64,000 nucleotides of DNA, taken from Thiobacillus denitrificans (GTDB taxonomy: Bacteria; Pseudomonadota; Gammaproteobacteria; Burkholderiales; Thiobacillaceae). Below, piece after piece: positions 53,996 to 60,936 of this stretch. Position 1 is the first letter of the stretch, and every line of letters starts with the position of its first letter. The notes beneath the pieces were generated by a model. The model did not search any database and was not told the origin of the DNA. It saw nothing but the letters and a program-made list of their open reading frames with translations. Position numbers and translations under genes: made by a program. The stretch covers positions 62,001-126,000 of the forward strand of contig DYIY01000002.1 in the NCBI GenBank assembly GCA_020723405.1. Reading direction: 5' to 3'.

Positions 53996-54721
53996 TCAGG
54001 CCGCGAGCGACAATTCCTGCGGGGTGGTTTCACCGGCTTCAGCCTGGCGCGTGAGCACCCGGTTTTTCACCAGAAGGGAAATGGCTTGGGTGAAGTTCTC
54101 TCCCAAATCGATCAGCGAGGCCTGGATAGGCCCCAGGGCCGGCCAGGTAGCCTTGGCGTTGAGATCGGTGATGATCTTTTCGCCCAGGGCGGCCAGCACC
54201 GGCTCGCACCAGGCTTCGATCAGCGGCACCGGAGAGATGCGCTGGATCATCGCCCAGACCGATTGCCGGTGATCTTGGCCATCGTTGCCGAAAGTCAGTA
54301 CCCAGGCCCGGCCGTTGGCCGTGTCCGGGTCGATGACCATTGGGTCGTAGATGAAGACGTGCGACACCGGCCCGAACAAAGACCGGCGCGGCAGCTTGCC
54401 CGCCAGCTTGGTCAGCCGCGAGGCATCGCCGATGAAGGCGATACCCCGGTGGTCTTCCCCTGCCGGCGCTTCGGGATGAAGCGTTACCACGCCCGCCACG
54501 CCGTCGCCGGGCCGAGGCGGGGCCTTGACCGGCTTCAACGTGATGCGGTCGACACCGCCGGACGTTACCGGCAGCGAGAAGGCCGCCAGCAATTGCTGGA
54601 TGGCGGTATCCCGGCCGTAGAGCGATGCGAACATGAGCTGGCCTGCTTCGTTGCGGACCAGGGCGTCGAGAAAGACATCCGAAAACTCCCGGATGCCCCA
54701 CAAAGGTACAGATGCGGACAT
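53996..54721 (-). CDS. Hypothetical ICE protein upstream of the helicase
   Basis: A 241-aa protein without signal peptide or membrane segment. GGAGG lies upstream of ATG 54721. Segments of note: SHVFIYDPMVIDPDTANGRAW, VWAMIQRISPVPLIEAWCEPV. No family recognised. The leader contains a perfect 9-bp stem GTGGGGCTC/GAGCCCCAC (54742-54750, 54765-54773) and the upstream repeated pseudoknot element. Next to the helicase and methyltransferase, it may act with them. Confidence 0.7.
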   Translation of the reverse strand: MSASVPLWGIREFSDVFLDALVRNEAGQLMFASLYGRDTAIQQLLAAFSLPVTSGGVDRITLKPVKAPPRPGDGVAGVVTLHPEAPAGEDHRGIAFIGDASRLTKLAGKLPRRSLFGPVSHVFIYDPMVIDPDTANGRAWVLTFGNDGQDHRQSVWAMIQRISPVPLIEAWCEPVLAALGEKIITDLNAKATWPALGPIQASLIDLGENFTQAISLLVKNRVLTRQAEAGETTPQELSLAA

Positions 54722-54809
54722 GATGATGAGCCTCCAAGGTAGTGGGGCTCTTCCCGGTGGGGGCGAGCCCCACGGGGGTGATGAATCACCGATCGGATGA
54801 TCGGCTTGC

Positions 54810-54900
54810 TCCCGGCGCCAGACGCCGATCCGGTTTCAGGGATGACCGGACCTCGATGCTTACGGCATCGGCGAGTCGAAAACCGTTCGACCAGCGGTGG
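54810..54900. ncRNA. Repeated structured leader element, copy A
   Basis: Three hairpins in plus-strand order: H1 TCCGG (54829-54833)/CCGGA (54846-54850) with loop TTTCAGGGATGA; H2 CGATGC (54854-54859)/GCATCG (54865-54870); H3 GTCGAA (54875-54880)/TTCGAC (54886-54891) with loop AACCG, then CGGTGG. H1's loop GGGA (54839-54842) can pair with TCCC (54810-54813), a pseudoknot. Other copies keep the same plan with different stem sequences. It lies 89 bases before the gene starting at 54721. Confidence 0.7.
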
Positions 54901-54964
54901 TGCCAGTGCCAGTTACGGCCAAGCGGCCAAGGGCCTTTCCGAAGCACCCGCCAGGCAGGCGCTT

Positions 54965-54988
54965 CAAAAAGACCCCTCGATGAGGGGT
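54965..54988 (-). terminator. Terminator after the DNA methyltransferase gene
   Basis: Leftward, ACCCCTC (complement of 54982-54988) and GAGGGGT (complement of 54972-54978) form a 7-bp stem with a 3-nt loop, followed by CTTTTTG. It is 22 bases after the methyltransferase stop. Confidence 0.8.
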
Positions 54989-55010
54989 AAAGGGAGGAGC
55001 CACATGAAGC

Positions 55011-56111
55011 TCAGCGTATGGTGAGCACGTCCCCGAAGGTCATGCTCCCGGCCGTGAAATCGATGGCCCGGATCACCGGCACGAAGCGATCGGTCAGGAT
55101 GCGCGTCTCGGAGACGTCGCCCTTCGCGTCGGTCTCGTGCTGTACCGAAACCTCTTTTTCCTTGTAGGTCGAGCCCTTGATGAGATAGGTGCGGCCATCC
55201 TCGGCGTCCACGAAACCGCCGATCTGGCCCGCCGCCAACCCGAGCGCCAGGTGCCAGTCCGACAGCATCCGCAAGGGACGCCGATGGACCTGGGCCTGAG
55301 CGCTGAAGGTGCGCGGGAAACTCGGCCACAAAGTGCTGGCATGATGCTTGGCGACCTCGGCCGCCAGTTCCGGACCATTCAGGCGAATCGCCTGGAAAAC
55401 CAGGTCCTCGCCAACGGGCATCTCGGGCACCAGCAGCGGCGCATGCGGCCAGGCCTCGGGCAATTCGGCTGGTGGCGTGTCTCTTGCCGCCATCAAGGCC
55501 TCGACCTGCCCCTTGGACGGGGCGGCGGCGCGGCGCTTGATGCCGAAGACGACCATCTGCTTGAACTGCCGTTCCGGCGCCGACCAGGCCGTGAGGTGGG
55601 TGAAGTGGCGGCACAGATAGTTGGCCATCTCCTCGCTCATGACCGTGTGCGGCACGATGAAGACCAGCACTCCGCCCGCCTGGAGCCATCCCGCCGTCTT
55701 GCGCAGGAAGAGCAACTCCAGCCGTTCGCTGTGCTTGCCATCACCGGTCTGCCCGGTGTCGGCCACGGTATGGCCATAGGGTGGGTTCAGGAACAGCAAC
55801 CCGGTCGATCTGGCCGATACCCAGGCATCGTTCATATCGGCATGGAGCACGGTATCGAGCAATTGCTTGGCGTGCCAGGCACGTTCGGCGTCGAACTCGA
55901 TGGCCAGGGCTTCGACGGCGGCGCCGGCCTCGGTCAGGGCATGCTTGACCTCGGCCAGGGCGACGCCCTCGCCGCAGCACGGGTCCGCGATGCGGACCCG
56001 TGTGCCGGCGATATCGAGCGCGTTGAGGATGCGGGCGAGGGTGACCTCGTCGGTGGGGAAGTAGCCATTTTTAATAAAATTGCGGGCGAGCCGCGAGAAC
56101 ATGAGTCCCAT
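55011..56111 (-). CDS. DNA methyltransferase-like protein (DUF6094 type)
   Basis: A 366-aa protein. Start 56111 is favoured by GGAGA upstream. The N-terminus SRLARNFIKNGYFPTDEVTL is the mobile-element methyltransferase start; SAM motif I is IADPCCGEGVAL (DPCCGEG at 43-49) and the catalytic motif NPPY is at 109-112, as in N6-adenine methyltransferases. The C-terminal half is the variable part. Leader: a perfect 10-bp hairpin covers the ribosome site. Often found beside such helicases on ICEs. Confidence 0.85.
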   Translation of the reverse strand: MGLMFSRLARNFIKNGYFPTDEVTLARILNALDIAGTRVRIADPCCGEGVALAEVKHALTEAGAAVEALAIEFDAERAWHAKQLLDTVLHADMNDAWVSARSTGLLFLNPPYGHTVADTGQTGDGKHSERLELLFLRKTAGWLQAGGVLVFIVPHTVMSEEMANYLCRHFTHLTAWSAPERQFKQMVVFGIKRRAAAPSKGQVEALMAARDTPPAELPEAWPHAPLLVPEMPVGEDLVFQAIRLNGPELAAEVAKHHASTLWPSFPRTFSAQAQVHRRPLRMLSDWHLALGLAAGQIGGFVDAEDGRTYLIKGSTYKEKEVSVQHETDAKGDVSETRILTDRFVPVIRAIDFTAGSMTFGDVLTIR

Positions 56112-56167
56112 GGTTGTCTCCAGGAAATGCGGAGACAACCTGCCCCAGGCGGGGAGGATATCCCCGC
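56112..56167 (-). promoter_or_regulatory. Leader of the methyltransferase gene with sequestered ribosome site
   Basis: Reading leftward, GGTTGTCTCC (complement of 56131-56140) pairs perfectly over 10 bp with GGAGACAACC (complement of 56112-56121), which contains the Shine-Dalgarno and touches the ATG. A second stem, GCGGGGA (56149-56155)/TCCCCGC (56161-56167), lies upstream. Similar pairs of stems precede several other genes of the module. Confidence 0.75.
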
Positions 56168-56189
56168 GAGGGTTGAGTAAAACAGCTAT

Positions 56190-56231
56190 GTCCCGGACCT
56201 TGCGGCCGTGCGTGTTTCAGGGACTGACGCG
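56190..56231. ncRNA. Repeated structured leader element, copy D (H1 only)
   Basis: GTCCC (56190-56194) can pair with GGGAC (56220-56224) in the loop of H1, GCGTG (56210-56214)/CGCGC (56228-56232 region, one wobble on the plus strand). The 18 bases after position 56190 are identical to copies B and C. H2 and H3 are absent because the upstream gene ends here. 79 bases before the methyltransferase start. Confidence 0.6.
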
Positions 56232-56244
56232 CCTCGAAAAGCCT

Positions 56245-56472
56245 TCATACGATGTAAGCAGGACAGGGCTGATCGGGATCGATCGGCCCTGCAATGAGCT
56301 CGCCGGTATCGGTGTGGTAGACCTCCACCCAAAGCCCGCGCCGATGAAAATGGCGGGTCTTCGCGCTCGCGGACGAACGATCCGGGCAGTAATCGAAATC
56401 GGCCAGGTTGTCCCTGGCATACCCTTCGCGCGTACGCGGGTCGCTGGTGCTGGCCTCGACGGTGAATTGCAT
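56245..56472 (-). CDS. Small hypothetical protein
   Basis: A 75-aa protein, AGGAG seven bases before ATG 56472. Segments: TREGYARDNLADFDYCPDRSS and RRGLWVEVYHTDTGELIAGP. No signal peptide; looks like a small soluble beta-rich protein. Downstream of the DUF6927-like gene, probably in its transcript. Confidence 0.65.
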   Translation of the reverse strand: MQFTVEASTSDPRTREGYARDNLADFDYCPDRSSASAKTRHFHRRGLWVEVYHTDTGELIAGPIDPDQPCPAYIV

Positions 56473-56543
56473 GTTCACGCTCCTGGAAATACGACCAGCC
56501 CGCGACGGGGCCGGTACGATGGATTGAACTCTCGGTGGTCGAG

Positions 56544-57080
56544 TTAGGCCGCCAGGCGCTGATCGACTACCTTGGCCAGGATTCGGGGAGGAATGCGGTA
56601 CAGACAGCCACCGTATTCGCCCACGAGGCGCCGACCTTGTTTCGAAACGATCTTGACCTCGGGGATGGCAAGCCCCTCGAAGATCAACACATCGCCGATA
56701 TCGACCTTGCGTTTGCGCGAGGCATGCCAAGCGCGGACCTGGGCGCGCCAATCCGCATCGGCAACCGGCGCCATGTCCAGGTAGGACAAGGGACAGGTGT
56801 TGTAGCAAGGCCCCATGCTTTCGCACAGATCCTTGTAACCCCAGCCTTCGCCCTTCCTGCCGGGCGCCAGCAAGTCGCAGCCGATATAACGATAGGGCTC
56901 CCTGTAGGCCATGGGCGGCTTCGGATCGGCGGGAGTGACCTCCCATACCGTCCAGAGCACATTGCCCACTGCCGTGTGACGCAGGCATTCCCAGCGGGTG
57001 CCATCGGCCTGCGTAGCCGACCGGGTGCGCTCCTGGATGAGCTGCCGCCGGTTGCTATCGAATGTCACGGTCCATCCCAT
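56544..57080 (-). CDS. DUF6927-like mobile-element protein
   Basis: A 178-aa protein starting MGWTVTF, with GGAGG eight bases upstream of 57080. The segment YIGCDLL and the GWGYKDLCESMGPCYNTCPLS block with LDMAP resemble DUF6927 proteins of ICEs and plasmids. Seven or more Cys. The C-terminus (DIGDVLIFEGLAIPEVKIVS) may be a small beta domain. Function unknown. Its leader has TTTCCT/AGGAAA pairing over the ribosome site (57086-57091 with 57106-57111). Confidence 0.72.
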   Translation of the reverse strand: MGWTVTFDSNRRQLIQERTRSATQADGTRWECLRHTAVGNVLWTVWEVTPADPKPPMAYREPYRYIGCDLLAPGRKGEGWGYKDLCESMGPCYNTCPLSYLDMAPVADADWRAQVRAWHASRKRKVDIGDVLIFEGLAIPEVKIVSKQGRRLVGEYGGCLYRIPPRILAKVVDQRLAA

Positions 57081-57183
57081 GATGATTTCCTCCATGCTGA
57101 GCCGAAGGAAACGCAGCCCCTCCAGGGCGGCGAAGCACCCCGGCGGGTTGAGATAAAACCCCTTACGGGGCGGATTTGATGAA

Positions 57184-57276
57184 GTCCCGGACCTTGCGGC
57201 CGTGCTCGTTTCAGGGACTGACGAACGGCGATCCTTGACGGGGATCGAGCGGGCTGTAACCGACAGCCGGCGGTGG
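57184..57276. ncRNA. Repeated structured leader element, copy B
   Basis: Pseudoknot strand GTCCC (57184-57188) with loop GGGAC (57214-57218). H1 TCGT (57206-57209)/ACGA (57221-57224). H2 CGATCC (57229-57234)/GGATCG (57242-57247), loop TTGACGG. H3 GGCTGT (57252-57257)/ACAGCC (57263-57268), loop AACCG, then CGGTGG ending 57276. About 100 bp are near-identical to copy C. 104 bases before the gene at 57080. Confidence 0.75.
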
Positions 57277-57292
57277 AACACGGATGGCGCTC

Positions 57293-57348
57293 GGCCTTTC
57301 CTGGGGCGTTGAGGCAACGGCCCAGGAAAGGCCCCTCGATGAGGGGCC
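57293..57348 (-). terminator. Overlapping stems after the 216-aa gene, terminator-like
   Basis: GGCCCCTC (57330-57337)/GAGGGGCC (57341-57348) is an 8-bp stem with a 3-nt loop, 14 bases after the stop at 57363 and followed leftward by TTTCC. It shares bases with a larger stem, GGCCTTTCCTGGG (57293-57305)/CCCAGGAAAGGCC (57321-57333), perfect over 13 bp. The two are mutually exclusive, like a terminator and antiterminator. Confidence 0.55.
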
Positions 57349-57362
57349 AAGTTGAAGAAGGA

Positions 57363-58013
57363 TCAGCCTTCCGATTCCGCTTGCCATACACCGGCGACGA
57401 ACTCGGGATCGAGATCCACGCCATGAGAGATGATCGTGGCCAGGGTGGTCGAGCCACCGCTCTGCGGCACCTCGACTGCGCCATCGTCCACATCGTTCAT
57501 GTCGTAATCGAGCACGACGAGTTCCACCGGCCTGTCGGACGACGCGCCCTGGACCAGGCCGCCCTCGACACCGACCACGACGCGGGGCCGGGGCGACTCA
57601 GGCATCCTGGTCGGATGGCCATCAACTGCCATTCGAGCCAGCCGATATGCGGTTTCAACGAGCGATTGCTCATAGTCGCCAGGCGTCGGGCCGTTCAGAC
57701 CGCGCATCGACTCCGCCACCACCAGAAGACGACAAGCCTCCATGGCGTTCGCCGTGCGGCGTTGCTGGAGAACGCTGGCATCCGGTACCGGCCAGGCAGC
57801 CACCGTGGCCACCACCTGGAAGTCCAGCGTTTCGCCTTCCTTCTCCTCGTAATCGTCGAAGAGGAGGGGCATCGCCGGGGTGTCGTCCCAGATCGTGCCG
57901 GCATCGAAAGCGGCCTGCGCCTTGGCGAGGGCCTCTTCGTCGCTATCGGACAGAATGCCGACCTGGACGCGGTGGGCGTAATCGATGGTGTACTCGACGA
58001 TGCGCAGGTTCAT
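57363..58013 (-). CDS. Hypothetical acidic ICE protein
   Basis: A 216-aa acidic soluble protein (pI clearly low; DYEEKEGETLDF, DYDMNDVDDGAVEVP). The N-terminus NLRIVEYTIDYAHRVQVGI and the segment ANAMEACRLLVVAESMRGLNG suggest an alpha/beta fold. No family recognised. Start overlaps the stop of the 78-aa gene upstream (58010), so both form one unit. Confidence 0.68.
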   Translation of the reverse strand: MNLRIVEYTIDYAHRVQVGILSDSDEEALAKAQAAFDAGTIWDDTPAMPLLFDDYEEKEGETLDFQVVATVAAWPVPDASVLQQRRTANAMEACRLLVVAESMRGLNGPTPGDYEQSLVETAYRLARMAVDGHPTRMPESPRPRVVVGVEGGLVQGASSDRPVELVVLDYDMNDVDDGAVEVPQSGGSTTLATIISHGVDLDPEFVAGVWQAESEG

Positions 58014-58246
58014 GACGTGCCCTCCTGTGCCAGTTCCAGTTCCTTGGCGCAGAACAGCGCGATACGTTGCTTGGCGCGGCGTGTGGCTTCGAGCTGGACA
58101 TACCAGTACCCACCCGACTCGCGGCCAAACATGTTTTCACGGACGACGACGCCGATCCGGCCAGGATACTGAGGTCCGCCGAGGCGGTCTTGCTGGCGCT
58201 TGACCATGACCCGGGTACCGATGGCGATGGCTGATGATTCACTCAT
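58010..58246 (-). CDS. Small hypothetical protein with KOW-like barrel
   Basis: A 78-aa protein, start 58246 (GGAGA upstream). The pattern AIGTRVMVKRQQDRLGGPQYPGRIGVVVREN and GGYWYVQLEATRRAK resembles a small SH3/KOW-like barrel that binds nucleic acid, though not assigned to a family. Its leader repeats the TCTCC/GGAGA ribosome-site stem and GCCCCGCGGGG element. Overlaps the downstream gene by 4 bases. Confidence 0.65.
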   Translation of the reverse strand: MSESSAIAIGTRVMVKRQQDRLGGPQYPGRIGVVVRENMFGRESGGYWYVQLEATRRAKQRIALFCAKELELAQEGTS

Positions 58247-58320
58247 GATGTTCTCCAAGACAATGCGGAGACACCACGCCCCGCAGGGCAAGGCGCCCCG
58301 CGGGGTGATGAAAAAAGCGG

Positions 58321-58935
58321 TCAGATCAAACCTCGTTCCGCCATGGAAAGGGTTTGGTTGCCGGCGACAATGAAATGATCCAGAACCTTGACGTCGACCA
58401 GGGCCAGCGCCGCTTTCAGCTGATCAGTCAACCAGCGGTCGGCCTGACTGGGCTCCATCGTTCCGGATGGATGGTTGTGGCAGAGGATGACGGCACAGGC
58501 GTTGTATTCCAGGGCGATCTTGACGACCTCCCTGGGATAGACGCTGGTTTGAGTCAGCGTGCCGCGAAAGCACTCTCGCGAGGCGATCAGCCGGTTCTGC
58601 GCATCCAGGAACAACACGACGAAGGCTTCGTGAGGCAGATGTGACAGCGAGGTGATCAGATGGCTGCGCACGGCCCCCGGTGAGGACAACGCATCCCGAT
58701 GACGCAAGGACTCGGCAAAACCCCGCGTAACCAGCTCGCGGGAAACGTCGAGGAGCCGCCGGACACGGTTCCATCCATCCTCGGGCGCGGATTCACAAAC
58801 CAGATGATCCACCGCCGCCAGGCTGAAAAGTTGGTACAACGATCCCTGGTTTTCCTGCAAAAGGTTCTCGGCGGCTTGGGTGCCGACCAGAACCCCCAGC
58901 AGATCAAGGTCCGACATTTGAGAGGAGAGAGGCAT
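58321..58935 (-). CDS. radC: RadC/JAB-domain protein
   Basis: A 204-aa RadC-family protein. The JAB metal-binding motif is [15 protein letters not shown], with the upstream Glu in [17 protein letters not shown] and the downstream [11 protein letters not shown]. The N-terminal helix-hairpin-helix region of chromosomal RadC is replaced by a different short segment, as usual for ICE and phage copies. Role in ICE biology not known with certainty. Leader: CTCCA/TGGAG stem at the ribosome site. Confidence 0.9.
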   Translation of the reverse strand: MPLSSQMSDLDLLGVLVGTQAAENLLQENQGSLYQLFSLAAVDHLVCESAPEDGWNRVRRLLDVSRELVTRGFAESLRHRDALSSPGAVRSHLITSLSHLPHEAFVVLFLDAQNRLIASRECFRGTLTQTSVYPREVVKIALEYNACAVILCHNHPSGTMEPSQADRWLTDQLKAALALVDVKVLDHFIVAGNQTLSMAERGLI

Positions 58936-59043
58936 GATGAACTCCAGTGAAGTGGAGACACCTTGCCCCGAGCGGGAACAGTGTCCCCGCGTGGGTTGAA
59001 GTAAGGGTGCGAAAGATCAGAGAAGCCTGGCTCGGACGGACGC

Positions 59044-59223
59044 TCAGGCCGGTATCCAACCTCCGTTGACCAATGCTCTGGCGGCTTCCAAATAGGTCGG
59101 ATAAACGTCTTCGGATACCCTGCAATAGCACTGCAAGTCCTCGTCGTCGGCATAGCCGGCAATGAAATAGCCTCTGCCGGGGGCGAAACCGACAATTAGC
59201 TCAGGTCGAACTTCAATATCCAT
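59044..59223 (-). CDS. Small hypothetical protein, related to 59636-59851
   Basis: A 59-aa protein, AAGGAGA before ATG 59223. The core GRGYFIAGYADDEDLQ and YPTYLEAARALVNGGW matches the pattern GYYIGTV and YFPTLEAAEAALESGAW of the 71-aa protein at 59636-59851, so these are two members of one small family. Function unknown. Confidence 0.65.
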   Translation of the reverse strand: MDIEVRPELIVGFAPGRGYFIAGYADDEDLQCYCRVSEDVYPTYLEAARALVNGGWIPA

Positions 59224-59289
59224 TTTTGTCTCCTTGGTGCAAAGGTGCGGCAAGCTGAATGCCTGCTACTTCGGGAGTGTGAAGAGTGG

Positions 59290-59379
59290 TCAAATCCAAC
59301 CGGCCCGATGCAACACCGGCCGAATCAAGCTGAAATACAGGGTGAGCCCGAAGGCCGCGCACAGGGTGAATGCGAACAT
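59290..59379 (-). CDS. 29-aa hydrophobic peptide
   Basis: A very short ORF: MFAFTLCAAFGLTLYFSLIR then a short basic tail. One membrane helix. GGAGG lies seven bases before ATG 59379, and it is preceded by a full copy of the structured leader and the ribosome-site hairpin (GGTGGTTCC/GGAAACACC), as for larger genes in this module. That context is the main reason to call it. Confidence 0.5.
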   Translation of the reverse strand: MFAFTLCAAFGLTLYFSLIRPVLHRAGWI

Positions 59380-59452
59380 GGTGGTTCCTCCAGAAAAGCG
59401 GAAACACCATGCCCCTGGCGGGGAACGGAATCCCCGCGTGGGTTGAGATGAA

Positions 59453-59545
59453 GTCCCGGACCTTGCGGCCGTGCTCGTTTCAGGGACTGACGAGCGGCGA
59501 TCCTTGACGGGGATCGAGCGGGCGGAAACCGTCTGCCGGCGGTGG
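59453..59545. ncRNA. Repeated structured leader element, copy C
   Basis: Pseudoknot strand GTCCC (59453-59457) with loop GGGAC (59483-59487). H1 CTCGT (59474-59478)/ACGAG (59490-59494). H2 CGATCC (59498-59503)/GGATCG (59511-59516). H3 GGCGGA (59521-59526)/TCTGCC (59532-59537) with loop AACCG, then CGGTGG. 74 bases before the 29-aa ORF. Confidence 0.75.
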
Positions 59546-59565
59546 AACAACGACAAGCCAGGCTG

Positions 59566-59597
59566 GCTTTTCTTCAGGGTTGTCCCTCAAGAAAAGC
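59566..59597. repeat. 32-bp near-perfect hairpin
   Basis: GCTTTTCTTCAGGG (59566-59579) and CCCTCAAGAAAAGC (59584-59597) pair with one mismatch around a 4-nt loop. It lies 39 bases after the stop of the 71-aa gene and before copy C; it may end that transcript, though no T-run follows leftward. Confidence 0.5.
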
Positions 59598-59635
59598 CCC
59601 TGGGTGAGGCGCGTGGCATCCACCAGGGCGAAGCT

Positions 59636-59851
59636 TCAGAGTTCGTACTCCAGCTGAGTCCAAGCACCCGATTCGAGTGCCGCCTCGGCGGCCTCAAGGG
59701 TGGGGAAATATTCTTCCGACTCGCGGCTGTAGGGTCCGTCCTTGGGATGAACGGTGCCGATGTAATAGCCCGCAGCACTCCGACAAACCTGGAGGGGCAG
59801 GGCGACGTTGAAACACTGTTTGGCCAGATGGCCGATCTTCTGGGGTGACAT
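59636..59851 (-). CDS. Small hypothetical protein, related to 59044-59223
   Basis: A 71-aa protein, GGGAG five bases before ATG 59851. The N-terminal half (GHLAKQCFNVALPLQVCRSA) precedes the shared core GYYIGTVHPKDGPYS and EEYFPTLEAAEAALESGAW. Function unknown. Preceded by leader copy E. Confidence 0.65.
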   Translation of the reverse strand: MSPQKIGHLAKQCFNVALPLQVCRSAAGYYIGTVHPKDGPYSRESEEYFPTLEAAEAALESGAWTQLEYEL

Positions 59852-59902
59852 GCTTACTCCCTTCTATTTTCTTGATTGGAACTGGGTTCCGGTTGCAATT
59901 AT

Positions 59903-59945
59903 GCCGCGCGCCTCTCGGTGCGTACTGTTTCAGCGGCGTCAGTAC
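59903..59945. ncRNA. Repeated structured leader element, copy E (H1 and pseudoknot strand)
   Basis: H1 GTACTG (59922-59927)/CAGTAC (59940-59945) with loop TTTCAGCGGCGT. Loop bases GCGGC (59933-59937) can pair with GCCGC (59903-59907), at exactly the same spacing as GTCCC/GGGAC in copies B, C and D. Both the stem and the loop pairing are changed together. 52 bases before the 71-aa gene. Confidence 0.6.
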
Positions 59946-59977
59946 ATTTCGGGTGGCCACAAGGGCCGGGGAAACAC

Positions 59978-60019
59978 GGCATCCGTCAGCCGGCTCGCCG
60001 GAACCGGCTGACGGATGCC
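59978..60019. repeat. Perfect 16-bp inverted repeat
   Basis: GGCATCCGTCAGCCGG (59978-59993) and CCGGCTGACGGATGCC (60004-60019) with a 10-nt loop. The strongest hairpin in the window. No T-run next to it. Could be a terminator, protein-binding site or single-strand folding site. Confidence 0.85.
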
Positions 60020-60242
60020 CTGGGGGCGAGATGCAAACGGAGTGGGTGGCTGAAATCGCGCCTCCTGGCGGCCACGGAACAGGCGCCGCCGCGTCCGGCA
60101 AGGGGAGGCCTGGACGCGCAGTTAAGGGATGCGGTTTGGGAAAGCCGCCAACCAGGCTGCAATCGCCGCTATTCGGGCTCACCCTGGAGGCCTCATTCAA
60201 GCCGCCCGGGTGAACCCGCCTGAGCGGGTTCGGAGGTTGAGA

Positions 60243-60785
60243 TTACTCAGCAGGCATTTCCCACATTTGCGTGCTGGCATCGAACCGGTAGCCATGTCCC
60301 TTGAGGGCATCGCGTTGAGCCCGGAACAGGCCGCGATCCACGGTGGGATCGAGCTTGACGGCTTTGCCGGCTTCGATGAGGTCATGGGTTTCGGCATCGA
60401 ACAACGAGGTCTCGGTTGGCGCCGCCGGCAGCGCGTCGGAAACGGGCGTGACGGCAGTCTCTTGCACCGGGCGGTTCTCGTTCGCCGGATCGGGTTCGAC
60501 CGACTCCGGCAAGGTCTCGGTATCGGGCGTTTCGGGTTCGCTCTCGACATGGATCGCCGACAGCCTGGCCCGCACTTCGACCCAGACCTTCCCGCGCCAG
60601 GTGTAGCTGGACGGGAAAATCTCCTCGATGACGAAAGTCCCGTCGTAATCGCCGGGGCTGTACTGGTCGAGAATCGCGTCCTTGACCTTGAAGGTGCCCA
60701 CGCTGGTGGACAAGTCGCCGACGCAGAAAGAACCCTTGCTGCCGTTGACCGCTTTGATGCTGAGTGTTCCGGTGATGCTGATCAT
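60243..60785 (-). CDS. DUF3275 ICE protein
   Basis: A 180-aa protein, start 60785. The start MISITGTLSIKAVNGSKGSF, LSTSVGTFKVKDAILDQY, and GDYDGTFVIEEIFPSSY match DUF3275 of ICEs and genomic islands, likely an OB-like beta domain. A Pro/Glu-rich linker (residues about 82-130) is followed by a C-terminal GYRFDASTQMWEMPAE segment. Next to DUF3577 it is probably part of ICE DNA replication or maintenance. Confidence 0.85.
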   Translation of the reverse strand: MISITGTLSIKAVNGSKGSFCVGDLSTSVGTFKVKDAILDQYSPGDYDGTFVIEEIFPSSYTWRGKVWVEVRARLSAIHVESEPETPDTETLPESVEPDPANENRPVQETAVTPVSDALPAAPTETSLFDAETHDLIEAGKAVKLDPTVDRGLFRAQRDALKGHGYRFDASTQMWEMPAE

Positions 60786-60936
60786 GATGTGCCTCCAGGA
60801 TGAAAATGAAGCCCAGCCGGAAGGCGCCATTCCCCTTGGGGAGTGGACGCACTCCCGGTAGGGATGGGTAAAACACGAAACCATGCGGATGAATCCGAAT
60901 GGCGGGTAGGGCAGGGTGCTTTGAGTTCGCCTGGGA

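Larger units (their letters stand above)
59852..60242. other. Gene-free region with strong inverted repeats
   Basis: No gene supported in 391 bases. It holds leader copy E (59903-59945), a perfect 16-bp inverted repeat (59978-60019), and a 7-bp stem AACCCGC (60213-60219)/GCGGGTT (60224-60230) just after the DUF3275 gene. Long plus-strand frames here run opposite to all neighbouring genes. Confidence 0.5.

Noticed and set aside
60129-60803. 224-aa plus-strand frame opposite DUF3275
   Set aside because: Antisense shadow; DUF3275 on the minus strand has clear motifs and leader.
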